14,412 bases of DNA from assembly GCA_038239345.1 (NCBI GenBank), contig JBBSEX010000058.1, forward strand, positions 1-14,412, in the 5' to 3' direction. The translations under genes and the position numbers were made by a program. Under the pieces are notes generated by a model. The model was not told the DNA's origin and did no database searches. It saw nothing but the letters and a program-made list of their open reading frames with translations. The stretch comes from JBBSEX01 sp038239345. GTDB taxonomy: Bacteria; Acidobacteriota; Terriglobia; Bryobacterales; Bryobacteraceae. Of the stretch, positions 1 through 7,166 are shown one piece after another (the stretch's first letter is position 1; each line of letters begins with the position of its first letter).

Positions 1-138
1 AAATGCATACTTCAAATCGCTTGGACTTCCGTCCTTGTTCGAGGAGTGTTAGCGTAACCGACTCGAACCGCCGTGTACGGACCCGTACGCACGGTGGTGT
101 GGCAGGGGTCGGCGGGTGACCGCCGCCCCTATGCCGAT
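1..138 (+). mobile_element. Group II intron, 3' end (domains V-VI)
   Basis: Seen: a 34-nt-class hairpin at about 67-98 whose arms pair as ACCGCCGUG/CACGGUGG, with a 2-nt bulge (CG, 89-90), a short distal stem and a 4-nt loop. This is the shape of group II domain V. By alignment with canonical domain V the catalytic triad would read CGC. A second hairpin at 101-135 (GGGG 105-108 with CCCC 126-129, and an inner CGGCGG/CCGCCG stem) fits domain VI. It has an unpaired A at 131, eight bases from a GAT 3' end at 138, as expected for the branch-point adenosine and the AY intron end. The tail of the maturase ORF lies just upstream. Domains I-IV and most of the maturase lie left of the window. The element may be active or dead; only its 3' end is visible. 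The exact 3' boundary is inferred. Confidence 0.78.
2..52 (+). CDS. Group II intron reverse transcriptase/maturase, C-terminal tail (partial)
   Basis: The frame starting at base 2 reads NAYFKSLGLPSLFEEC and stops at TAG 50-52. The pattern N-x-YF-x3-LGL-x-SL is the familiar C-terminal end of many bacterial group II intron-encoded proteins, just after the maturase and HNH parts. It lies 14 bases before the domain V hairpin, where intron ORFs that start in domain IV normally end. Only 16 codons are in the window, so the assignment rests on this short motif plus its position against the RNA structure. The rest of the protein is off the left edge. Confidence 0.62.
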   Translation, partial: NAYFKSLGLPSLFEEC

Positions 139-377
139 CAATGACTGAACTGAGCAGAAGCACCATGCCCGCCAAATGTGAGTTTTGGCTTGTTCGGGCG
201 GGCGTCGTTTCCACTATTCCACTATAATGAGCGGTGAACGAGAATGCCAATCGTTTCCTAGCGGACGTGGCGCTCAGCCCACCGACGACGGCGAGAAGCC
301 CGCCAGTCTTAATCTGGTTTGTTATCAAACATTTGGGCAGTTTAATAGCTAATAACCTACGTATTTGCTATGGCTGA
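139..377. other. Intergenic stretch between intron and recombinase remnant
   Basis: I see no gene here. It contains an inverted repeat GCCCGCC (167-173) / GGCGGGC (197-203), a tandem octamer TTCCACTA (209-216, 217-224), and an AT-rich patch (about 305-370) with a small perfect hairpin GTTTG-TTAT-CAAAC at 317-330. The AT-rich patch contrasts with the GC-rich neighbours and could be a promoter or recombination region, but no convincing -35/-10 pair was identified. Confidence 0.5.
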
Positions 378-691
378 ATGTGTCCGGGCTCCGCGCGGAG
401 CCGGCTCTCCCTATTCCCCACTCTGCGGCACGGCAAGCTATCGACTCGCCTGCCACTCGCACAAGCGAACGTGCACATGATGGTTGAGCGGCGGCCCATT
501 GCCGCCGGCATTCAGATCAAGCTCAACTGCCACAGCTTCCGCGCGACCGGCATTACCACATACCTGCAGAACGGCGGCAAGCTCGAAGTGGCGCAGCAAA
601 TGGCCGGCCATGAATCCGCCCACGACCGGCCTCTACGACCGCCGTAACGATTCGGTGGCCCTCGACGAAGGTCGAGACAATTGCGTATTAA
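378..691 (+). pseudogene. Tyrosine recombinase/phage integrase, C-terminal catalytic remnant
   Basis: Homology to XerC/D-like tyrosine recombinases runs from about 408 to 691. The frame from 378 carries the box HSFRATGITTYLQNGG (His 531-533, Arg 540-542), which is the H-x-x-R motif, followed by the AGHES box. The frame then shifts near 617-622, after which the nucleophile segment TTGLYDRRND is read in another frame. A second shift near 670 is needed to recover the expected end LDE-VETIAY and the stop TAA 689-691. The N-terminal core-binding domain and the first catalytic Arg are missing: upstream of about 408 there is no recognisable sequence, only a 16-bp perfect palindrome. So this is a truncated, twice-frameshifted gene, or one frame break might be a sequencing error. 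Its position beside a group II intron marks the area as old mobile DNA. Listing the start at 378 follows the open frame; the true remnant begins a little later. Confidence 0.82.
387..402. repeat. 16-bp perfect palindrome
   Basis: GGCTCCGCGCGGAGCC equals its own reverse complement. It sits at the upstream edge of the recombinase homology. There is no T-tract after it, so a rho-independent terminator is not supported. It could be a protein-binding site or a breakpoint relic. Confidence 0.4.
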
Positions 692-781
692 CGCCGAAAA
701 CTACTGCTCATTACAGTTTAAAAACTAGCCGCCCCCTAACCAGAGCCTCGGCCAAATCGCACTTTTTCCTTGCCAAGCTTT

Positions 782-810
782 TGTTCATAGAACTGTAACA
801 TTGCTGCCCT
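782..810 (+). promoter_or_regulatory. Weak PHO-box-like 11-bp repeats before the PiT gene
   Basis: Three 7-mers start exactly 11 bases apart: TGTTCAT (782), CTGTAAC (793) and CTGCCCT (804). Against the enterobacterial PHO half-site CTGTCAY, the second matches at 6 and the third at 5 positions; the first keeps only the TCAT end. The run ends 8 bases before the ATG at 819, so if functional it would sit unusually close to the start codon, or translation may begin further in. Support comes from the product (phosphate transporter) and from the PhoR/PhoB-like pair in the same window. This is a suggestion, not a firm site. Confidence 0.3.
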
Positions 811-818
811 AACCTGAA

Positions 819-2420
819 ATGACGTCCATGAGCGCTCCGGCGGCTACATTGCGACCAAAAGGAGCGCGCCGCCAGAGCCGTATCAGCATTGTTGCCTTTA
901 TGGCAGTTCTGGCGTCGGGAGCTGCGTACGTAGCCTGGCGGCTGGCTACCGATCTTTCGCAGGTTCGTTCCACGTATGTATTCGAGTTTGTTCTACTCGG
1001 GCTCGCACTGGCCATTGCGCTCGGTTTCGAGTTCGTCAACGGCTTTCATGACACGGCTAACGCGGTGGCCACTGTCATCTACACGAATTCTCTGGAACCC
1101 AACTTTGCCGTGATCTGGTCCGGCGTGTGGAATCTGATTGGAGTACTGACGTCGAGCGGCGCAGTGGCCTTTGGGATCATTTCGCTTCTTCCCGTTGAAC
1201 TCATTCTTCAGGTCGGCACCAAAGCGGGGTATGCAATGGTTTTTGCGCTACTGGCCGCCGCAATTACCTGGAATTTGGGAACTTGGTATTTCGGAATTCC
1301 CAACTCCAGTTCTCACACGCTCATCGGGTCCATCATCGGAGTTGGCTTGATGAATCAGCTAATGGCGCCGCAACACACGGGAACCAGCGGGGTCGATTGG
1401 AGCCAGGCCACTGGAGTGCTCAAGAGCCTGGTACTCTCGCCCATCGTGGGCTTCATTTCTTCGGGGCTGTTGCTTCTGATCCTGAAGAGATTCATCCCGG
1501 CTCCCAAGCTCTACTCACAGCCACAGAATCAAGAGCCGCCGCCTTTTTGGATTCGTGGTTTGCTGGTCACCACGTGCACCGGGGTGAGCTTCGCCCACGG
1601 GTCCAACGACGGCCAGAAAGGCATGGGCCTCATTATGCTCATTCTGGTCGGCACAGTTCCAACAGTGTACGCGTTAAATCATGCCGTGGGAGACAGTGAA
1701 CTCCGCTCTTTTGTCGCGGTGTCCGAGACTACACAGCGCGCGCTGGCGACTTACGAAAACGGCCAAATAACGGCACCGGCTGATTCCAAACGGGAAATAG
1801 AACGCTTTATCGCGAGCGGGAAATTGTTACCCGCTACCCTGCCCGCGCTTCGAGCCAATATCGAGAGCGTGAAAAAACAGGTGGAGAGCTACCCTACCTT
1901 GGCGCGAATCCCCACTGAACTAACGGGAAATGTTCGCAATGACATGTATCTCGCGAGCGAAGCCTTTCGTGTGATCGATAAACATAAGTTGATGAGCTTC
2001 CGCGATTCGGATCGGGCGGCGATTGCCAACTACAAACACGAACTCGACCGGGCGACCAAGTTTATTCCAGTCTGGGTGAAGGTAGCGGTGGCTCTGGCGC
2101 TCGGACTAGGCACCATGGTGGGCTGGAAGCGAATCGTTGTTACGGTTGGTGAGCGCATCGGCAAACAACACCTCACGTACGCACAGGGCGCTGTTTCCGA
2201 AGCAGTTGCCATGGCTACCATTCTGGGGGCGGACGGCTTCGGAATGCCGGTGAGCACCACACATGTGCTGACATCCGGGGTTGCCGGCACGATGGCCGCG
2301 AACCAATCGGGTCTGCAATGGTCCACTCTTCGCAACATCGCGTTGGCGTGGGTTCTTACCCTGCCGGTTTCGATTGCGCTGTCCGGCAGCCTGTTCTGGC
2401 TGTTCCGTCGAGTCCTTTAG
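819..2420 (+). CDS. PiT-family inorganic phosphate transporter
   Basis: A predicted inner-membrane phosphate carrier of the PiT/PHO-4 family, usually a low-affinity transporter of metal-phosphate with protons or sodium. The duplicated family signature is visible: GFHDTANAVAT at about residues 75-85, IPNSSSHTLIGS in the first half, then FAHGSNDGQKGMG and GMPVSTTHVLTSG in the second half. It is 533 residues with many hydrophobic segments. An extra N-terminal helix (about residues 22-42) precedes the core, and a hydrophilic loop of roughly 130 residues (from GDSELRSF to about KFIPVWVK) separates the two halves and is likely cytoplasmic. Start ATG 819 is followed by another ATG at 828; neither has a clear Shine-Dalgarno. 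No PhoU-like (DUF47) partner gene adjoins it, unlike many PiT loci. A weak PHO-like repeat precedes it. Phosphate is the expected substrate from the family; sulfate permease PiT paralogues exist, but the phosphate context here argues against that. Confidence 0.92.
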   Translation: MTSMSAPAATLRPKGARRQSRISIVAFMAVLASGAAYVAWRLATDLSQVRSTYVFEFVLLGLALAIALGFEFVNGFHDTANAVATVIYTNSLEPNFAVIWSGVWNLIGVLTSSGAVAFGIISLLPVELILQVGTKAGYAMVFALLAAAITWNLGTWYFGIPNSSSHTLIGSIIGVGLMNQLMAPQHTGTSGVDWSQATGVLKSLVLSPIVGFISSGLLLLILKRFIPAPKLYSQPQNQEPPPFWIRGLLVTTCTGVSFAHGSNDGQKGMGLIMLILVGTVPTVYALNHAVGDSELRSFVAVSETTQRALATYENGQITAPADSKREIERFIASGKLLPATLPALRANIESVKKQVESYPTLARIPTELTGNVRNDMYLASEAFRVIDKHKLMSFRDSDRAAIANYKHELDRATKFIPVWVKVAVALALGLGTMVGWKRIVVTVGERIGKQHLTYAQGAVSEAVAMATILGADGFGMPVSTTHVLTSGVAGTMAANQSGLQWSTLRNIALAWVLTLPVSIALSGSLFWLFRRVL

Positions 2421-2841
2421 AATTCGAGTTCCAGGAGATTGGGTAACACCCGCGTTGCAGCGCTCACACGTCGCGAAGCCGGTCTCGCATAATCGATTAA
2501 AATAGGAGACCTCGCATGAATTGCTCGACCATTCGAGCAAGTGCAAAACCAGATACGGAGAGGATAGTGATGAAGTCCAAGAAAGCGGGAAGGCGTTTAG
2601 TTGTTGGCTTCGGCGAAAGAATCTGTCGGTCGCGTCCGAGCGGCTCTAAGCCAAGTAGGGTCAAAAACCCGAGAAACACCCCTGAGCGGGGATACGCAGG
2701 CATCCACCGATTCAGAACGCAAAGAGGCTGCCACCCAAACGAGGTCGGCTGCGCGAAAAACAGCATAGCCAGGTCCCCGTAACATATTTTGCCCATTTCA
2801 CTTTGCCGCTTTTGGTCAAATACATGGCGCGTTTAGCGAGT
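2421..2841. other. Gene-poor region between PiT and TPR genes
   Basis: The plus-strand transporter ends at 2420 and the minus-strand TPR gene ends at 2842. Open frames exist on both strands but none encodes a recognisable domain, and they overlap each other. Neither end shows a classic GC-hairpin plus T-run terminator. The only hint of translation is the Shine-Dalgarno before 2516, listed separately. Confidence 0.5.
2516..2782 (+). CDS. Hypothetical small protein (doubtful)
   Basis: An 88-codon frame starts with ATG 2516 and is preceded by AGGAG at 2504-2508, well spaced for initiation; AT-rich sequence (ATAATCGATTAAAATAG) lies just upstream. The predicted product is very basic (rich in Arg, Lys, Ser, Pro), with no signal peptide, membrane helix or known motif that I recognise. 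Open frames on the opposite strand cover the same DNA, so it may equally be non-coding. The reason to list it is the ribosome site, not the protein. No function is assigned. Confidence 0.25.
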   Translation: MNCSTIRASAKPDTERIVMKSKKAGRRLVVGFGERICRSRPSGSKPSRVKNPRNTPERGYAGIHRFRTQRGCHPNEVGCAKNSIARSP

Positions 2842-3753
2842 TTACTTTTGTCGGTTCTTTGTCCAGGTGCTCTTGGCGGCCTTGCCCTGTGCTCGAAGTA
2901 CCCGGTTGAGGTTGCTTATATCTGCACGGACACGCTCCGATCGACCCCCGAACGCGCGACCGTCCACAGCAATCGCTTCCCGGTACAACGACTCCGCTTC
3001 AGGCCATCGCTTCATCTGCTCAAGCGTGACCGCGAGATTACTCATCGTGAGCGCGGTGTCCGAGTCGCTCGTCCCAAGTTTTTGCGCCCGTATTTTAAGA
3101 GCCTTGCGATACACCGGTTCCGCCTTGCCGAACTCCTGTTTCATCCAAAGGATCGACCCGAGATTGTGCAGATCCGTTGCAACTCGCTCGCTCTCTTCCC
3201 CAAAATGTTGTTCATCGATGCCGAGCGCTCGCTCAAGCAATTCTCTAGCTTCTTCTAACCGGCTTGACCGGCCAAGCGCGATAGCCAGATCCGAGAGGCT
3301 AAGCGCCACATGGGGATGGCTGGGGCCAAATCCCGCTATATTCCCAGCCAAGGCCCGCCTGTAATATTCTTCTCCGCATTTAAAATTCTTTTCGGCTTCA
3401 CACAATATGCCTCTCAGCCGCCATACGACGGCCAGGTTGATATCGCTTGCTCCTTTCGCCAGCGTCCACTCCCGCTCAGCGCGCTTCAGGGTCACTTCCG
3501 CTCTCTCGTACATCTTCATTTCCATGTAGACTTGGCCGAGATTTGTCAGACTAACCGCGAGAGATTCGCTATCTTTCGAGGATTTCGCCTCACGGATGGC
3601 GACCAGGAATGCGTTCTTGGCCGCCGGTAAATCGCCTTTCTCCACGGCTTGCTTTCCCTTTTCGTTAAGGCGTTGGGAAAGAGACGTCGCGCTCAAATCG
3701 ATCGTGGTACTCCACCCTGCGCAGCATAGAACGAAAACCATTCCCCTCGGCAT
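2842..3753 (-). CDS. Secreted TPR-repeat protein coupled to the TonB-dependent receptor
   Basis: A protein of 303 residues built from about six tetratricopeptide repeats with a 42-residue period (kinesin-light-chain/TPR_10-12 style). Repeats are visible near residues 35-55, 64-99, 106-140, 148-183, 190-225 and 232-267, with typical LGxxY...A..L/Y..AL cores such as NLGQVYMEMKMYERAE and NLAVTLEQMKRWPEAE. A short hydrophobic N-terminus (MVFVLCCAGWS) suggests export. ATG 3753 follows the receptor stop codon with no gap. An in-frame ATG at 3741, preceded by GAGGGG, is an equally good start and gives a better signal peptide. The zero-base junction means co-transcription and probably translational coupling with the receptor. 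By analogy with SusC/SusD pairs, whose SusD is itself a TPR fold, it may be an outer-surface or periplasmic helper of the receptor; this role is inferred. Confidence 0.85.
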   Translation of the reverse strand: MPRGMVFVLCCAGWSTTIDLSATSLSQRLNEKGKQAVEKGDLPAAKNAFLVAIREAKSSKDSESLAVSLTNLGQVYMEMKMYERAEVTLKRAEREWTLAKGASDINLAVVWRLRGILCEAEKNFKCGEEYYRRALAGNIAGFGPSHPHVALSLSDLAIALGRSSRLEEARELLERALGIDEQHFGEESERVATDLHNLGSILWMKQEFGKAEPVYRKALKIRAQKLGTSDSDTALTMSNLAVTLEQMKRWPEAESLYREAIAVDGRAFGGRSERVRADISNLNRVLRAQGKAAKSTWTKNRQK

Positions 3754-6700
3754 TTAGAACATCAGGCGCAGCGACAACTGGATCTGCCTTGCCGTTCCCA
3801 ACCCCACAGCCTTCTCCACCGTCGAACTAAATACCCCGAACGCACCGCCGCCCGATGCCGCGGTGAAAGCCTGACCCGGCTGTAATTGATTGGCCCCCGT
3901 GCCGAGCGACTGGTTGAGTTGCACGGGAGGGTTCGCAAAATTCGCACGGTTGAATACGTTATAGACTTCCGCTCGAAACTCGAAGCGTATGCGCTCTCGA
4001 ATCGGGAATTGCTTTTGCATCGTCAGGTCGAACTGTGAAAGGATCGGGCCATGCAGCGCGTTTCGACCCAGGTTGCCAATTCGGCCTGGAGCGGGGATTG
4101 CAAAAGCAGATGGGTTAAGAAAATACCGGCCGTCTCCCGTATGCAGAAAAGGATCGACTCCGACATAGTCCGGACGGCGAAAATTGCGGAAATTTCCTCC
4201 CCCAGGAACGTTGATGACTGGCACGGTTACCGGCGTCCCATTCACTACAATCGGGCTCGCCACGAAGCTGTTACTGCGGGTATCCCGATACACGATATCC
4301 GGCCGGGTCACGCGCACCTCGAAGGGTAGGCCTGAATTGAAGTTCCAGACCTCGCCGGCTTGCCATCCGCCCAAAATCGCCTTCACAATCGGGGTTGCAT
4401 CGCTTCCAAACTTTCTGCCTGCGCCGTAGGGTAGCTCGTACAGCGCCGTCACGTTCACGCTGTGGCGAACGTCGAAATTGTTGTTGCCGCGGTCCAGGGC
4501 GAAGTTGGTGGGGTCCTGCGTCGTGTTCGCTTCATTGGATCCCCCGGTATTCCCGATGCTGTGGCTCCAGGTCCACTGCGATCCAAACGTCAGGCCCGAG
4601 CTGAAACGGCGATTCAAAGTGGTCTGCATGGAGTCGTAATGGTCCGTTCCTCCGCTGGTCTTGAAATCCATTTGAGCCAGCCGGTTGCCGAACTGCAGAA
4701 TCGGAATGGCCGCCCCAGTGGCGGGGTTCATGCCTGTGCCGATGATGCGATTCGTCCACCCTCTCAAAAATAAGTTGCGGCCCTGTCTCCCTACATAAGC
4801 CACCGTCAGGATCGCTTTGCCGGGCAGCTCATGCTGGACGGATGCGGTGTAGGAGAGAATCTTCTCCGGGATCGTATAGGAATCGGTCGGGTACACCCGC
4901 GGCTGGTAGCCAAGGTTGGGATCGTTGATATTGAAGTTGGCGATAATCTGTGCCGGATCGACTGGAAAGACGGCGGCCGCGCCGGTCAGAACCTTGCTGA
5001 CGCGATCGCTTTCAATCGGCTGAATCTGATCTTCGGTTTGGCCGGGTCCGTAGTAGTAACCGGCTCCCACGCGAAACACCGTCTTGTTGCCCAATCGCTG
5101 GGGCGACCAGGTGAAAGCCAGCCTCGGACCAAAGTTCAGTTTGGAACTCTGATAGAAATCGGTGGTCTTCGGATCGCGGAATTGCCCGGTGACTGCATCC
5201 ACGATCACTGCCAGGTTGCGCGCTTCGTGCAGCACCGAGTAATACTCATAGCGCAGGCCGTAGCTCATCGTAAAATTCGGCCGGATCTTCCATTCATCTT
5301 GCGCATACCCGATCAGGTAATATTGCTTCGCCTCGCGGATACCCGTTGCGCCTCCGTTGAAAGGGCTGGGAGTGCTGACGTCACCCAGAAAGCTGGTTTG
5401 CGTCGGGTTGTTCACCAGGAGATCGTTCAGGTTGGCGTAGGTGTACGTTGTCCCGCCCAGTCGGTCCGTGTAGATCCGTAGAGGCCGCGCTTCGCCGCCG
5501 AATTTATAGTTATGGTTTCCTTTAATCCAACTCAAGCTGTCGACAAAGGACAGACTGTAATTGGTGTAGGGCTGGCCGCGCCCATTCTGGGTACTGTTGG
5601 AACGAACCAATCCGCCCAGGCGAGCCGCGCCCGCCGAGCTGATCTGTCCCCCGATTCCAGGGATGGTCGCATTGCCCGTAAAGTCCACGGAAATGGCCGA
5701 AGCGTTGGGCACCCCGGGAATGGGCGGAGCAAAACCGCTGGCGCGTGTCTTGGCCCCATTGAAGGCTAACTTGGTTTCGTTGATGATTGTCGGAGCAAGC
5801 ACCTGGGTCAGGTCCAGAAGCCCGTTCTGCGGAACCGCGGTGATCAGAAAACGGCTGCCGCTCACGGATGTTCCATCGATCGGCGAATCCGAAATCCCCT
5901 GGTCCCGGAAATAACGGGCGTACATGGTGTATTTGTCGTTGAAACGATAGTCGAACCGTATGTTCCCGTAGTTTTCGGTCAACCTGGAAGCCGTGTTCAG
6001 TTGTGCCACGTCCAGATCGGGATTTGAGGTCGCTCGCTGCCCCACCGGAAACGTGTTCAGCACAGACGCGATGGAGGGCACAGCGCGGGCACGCGCGGAA
6101 AGACTGGGCACCGTAGCGATTAGATTGATTCCAGCACTTTGCCGTAATCCTTCGTAATCCGCGAAGAAGAACATTTTGTTTTTGATGATCGGCCCGCCTA
6201 CCGATCCGCCGAATTGGTTCAGTCTCAGGGGAGACTTCGTTGAGCCGTCGAAGAAATTTCTGGCATCCAACTTGTCGTTACGTAAGTATTCGAACAGCGC
6301 CCCATGAAATTCATTGCCGCCCGACTTCGTGACCACGCTGATCTGGCCGCCTGTCCCCGTGCCGAACTCCGCCGGATAGTTGCTGGATTCCACTCGAAAC
6401 TCCTGAATGGTCTCCAGGCTGGACTGTAAGCGGAAACCGGTTGAAGTCTCGCCGTTCAAATTGCCCGGCGAGGAATCCAGGACCGAGGTTGCCTCAACTC
6501 CATCGATGCGAATCTCGTTTTGTTCGTTAGCGCGGCCGCTGAACCGGATGTTGTCGAAAGAGCCGCTGCCCGCTGTTTGAGCCCCTGGCGCGAGCAAATA
6601 CAGCTGAGACACCTGGCGTCCGTTTAGCGGCAGGCTGGCCACCTCTCGTTCATTGACGTTCGCCCCCATTCGCGCCGAACTGGTATCGATTGTTGTGAGT

Positions 6701-7065
6701 TCACCGCCCGAAACAGTTACTTCCTGGGTCAAGCTGGCGGGCTGTAGGATCAGGTTTAGGGTGCGCTCCTGGCCTACCGCCAGCCTTATTTCCGAGTACT
6801 CGGTCGGGCCCAGGCCTTGTGTCTTTGCAATCACCGAATAGGTAGCTGGCAGCAGATTAGTGACGATGTAGTAGCCCGTGTCATTGGACTGCGCTGTCCG
6901 CTGGTCGCCCGTCTTTGGGTTCTTAACTGTAACAGTGGCGTTCGGGATCACCGCGCCGGTTGAGTCGGTAACCAGTCCCACAATTCGTCCAGTTTCCACT
7001 TGGCTGTAAACCGGCCACAGACACAATGCTGCGAAAAGCGTGCTCCAACGAGTCAAATGTTTCAT
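3754..7065 (-). CDS. Oar-like TonB-dependent outer-membrane receptor with carboxypeptidase-regulatory domain
   Basis: A large outer-membrane beta-barrel transporter of about 1,103 residues. The order is: signal peptide (MKHLTRWSTLFAALCLWPVYSQ), a CarboxypepD_reg-like beta-sandwich (about residues 25-110; GRIVGLVTDSTGAVIPNATV and the GYYIVTNLLPATYSV stretch), then a TonB plug (about 115-250; includes SLPLNGRQVSQLYLLAPG, RIDGVEA and the GGQISVVTKSGGNEFHG segment), then a long barrel ending in QLSLRLMF, a terminal Phe as expected for BAM-assembled barrels. This architecture is expanded in Acidobacteriota. ATG 7065 is chosen because GGAG lies just upstream and the signal peptide starts there. An in-frame GTG at 7074 is possible but has no ribosome site. 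The substrate cannot be read from the sequence. The PHO box upstream and the divergent phoR-phoB genes suggest a phosphate-containing ligand or a phosphate-starvation role. First gene of a two-gene operon. Confidence 0.92.
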   Translation of the reverse strand: MKHLTRWSTLFAALCLWPVYSQVETGRIVGLVTDSTGAVIPNATVTVKNPKTGDQRTAQSNDTGYYIVTNLLPATYSVIAKTQGLGPTEYSEIRLAVGQERTLNLILQPASLTQEVTVSGGELTTIDTSSARMGANVNEREVASLPLNGRQVSQLYLLAPGAQTAGSGSFDNIRFSGRANEQNEIRIDGVEATSVLDSSPGNLNGETSTGFRLQSSLETIQEFRVESSNYPAEFGTGTGGQISVVTKSGGNEFHGALFEYLRNDKLDARNFFDGSTKSPLRLNQFGGSVGGPIIKNKMFFFADYEGLRQSAGINLIATVPSLSARARAVPSIASVLNTFPVGQRATSNPDLDVAQLNTASRLTENYGNIRFDYRFNDKYTMYARYFRDQGISDSPIDGTSVSGSRFLITAVPQNGLLDLTQVLAPTIINETKLAFNGAKTRASGFAPPIPGVPNASAISVDFTGNATIPGIGGQISSAGAARLGGLVRSNSTQNGRGQPYTNYSLSFVDSLSWIKGNHNYKFGGEARPLRIYTDRLGGTTYTYANLNDLLVNNPTQTSFLGDVSTPSPFNGGATGIREAKQYYLIGYAQDEWKIRPNFTMSYGLRYEYYSVLHEARNLAVIVDAVTGQFRDPKTTDFYQSSKLNFGPRLAFTWSPQRLGNKTVFRVGAGYYYGPGQTEDQIQPIESDRVSKVLTGAAAVFPVDPAQIIANFNINDPNLGYQPRVYPTDSYTIPEKILSYTASVQHELPGKAILTVAYVGRQGRNLFLRGWTNRIIGTGMNPATGAAIPILQFGNRLAQMDFKTSGGTDHYDSMQTTLNRRFSSGLTFGSQWTWSHSIGNTGGSNEANTTQDPTNFALDRGNNNFDVRHSVNVTALYELPYGAGRKFGSDATPIVKAILGGWQAGEVWNFNSGLPFEVRVTRPDIVYRDTRSNSFVASPIVVNGTPVTVPVINVPGGGNFRNFRRPDYVGVDPFLHTGDGRYFLNPSAFAIPAPGRIGNLGRNALHGPILSQFDLTMQKQFPIRERIRFEFRAEVYNVFNRANFANPPVQLNQSLGTGANQLQPGQAFTAASGGGAFGVFSSTVEKAVGLGTARQIQLSLRLMF

Positions 7066-7088
7066 CAACTCCACGCTAGGGCACGGCT

Positions 7089-7117
7089 ATTACAATCCGA
7101 TGACAGTTGCGTGAACG
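7089..7117 (-). promoter_or_regulatory. PHO box (PhoB-type direct repeats)
   Basis: Read on the minus strand: CGTTCAC (7117-7111), GCAA, CTGTCAT (7106-7100), CGGA, TTGTAAT (7095-7089). The three 7-mers begin exactly 11 bases apart, the spacing of PhoB half-sites. The middle one is identical to the consensus CTGTCAT, and each of the flanking ones matches at 5 of 7 positions (allowing C or T at the last). The repeats point towards the receptor gene, 24 bases before its ATG. A possible -10 hexamer TGTAAT (7094-7089) overlaps the last repeat, which would make the first two repeats the activator site. Because the region is divergent, PhoB bound here could also affect phoR on the other strand. Confidence 0.6.
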
Positions 7118-7166
7118 GGGCGTTGTAACGTGAATCTTGAGTTAATCTCGAAACAGGATCATTCCC

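Noticed and set aside
167..203. Inverted repeat GCCCGCC/GGCGGGC as a rho-independent terminator
   Set aside because: The loop is long (23 bases) and no T-run follows it; only the inverted repeat itself can be supported.
2497..2796. Minus-strand 99-codon frame opposite the small ORF at 2516
   Set aside because: No ribosome site, no recognisable domain, and it overlaps two other frames in the same DNA; it is best left as part of a gene-poor region.
4831..5481. Long plus-strand frame of 216 codons inside the receptor gene
   Set aside because: It is a shadow of the receptor on the opposite strand, with no ribosome site or domain; the receptor frame has clear family motifs.
7123..7137. TTGTAAC-GTGA-ATCTTGA as a second PHO box facing phoR
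   Set aside because: Only the first 7-mer resembles a half-site; the second, 11 bases on, does not.
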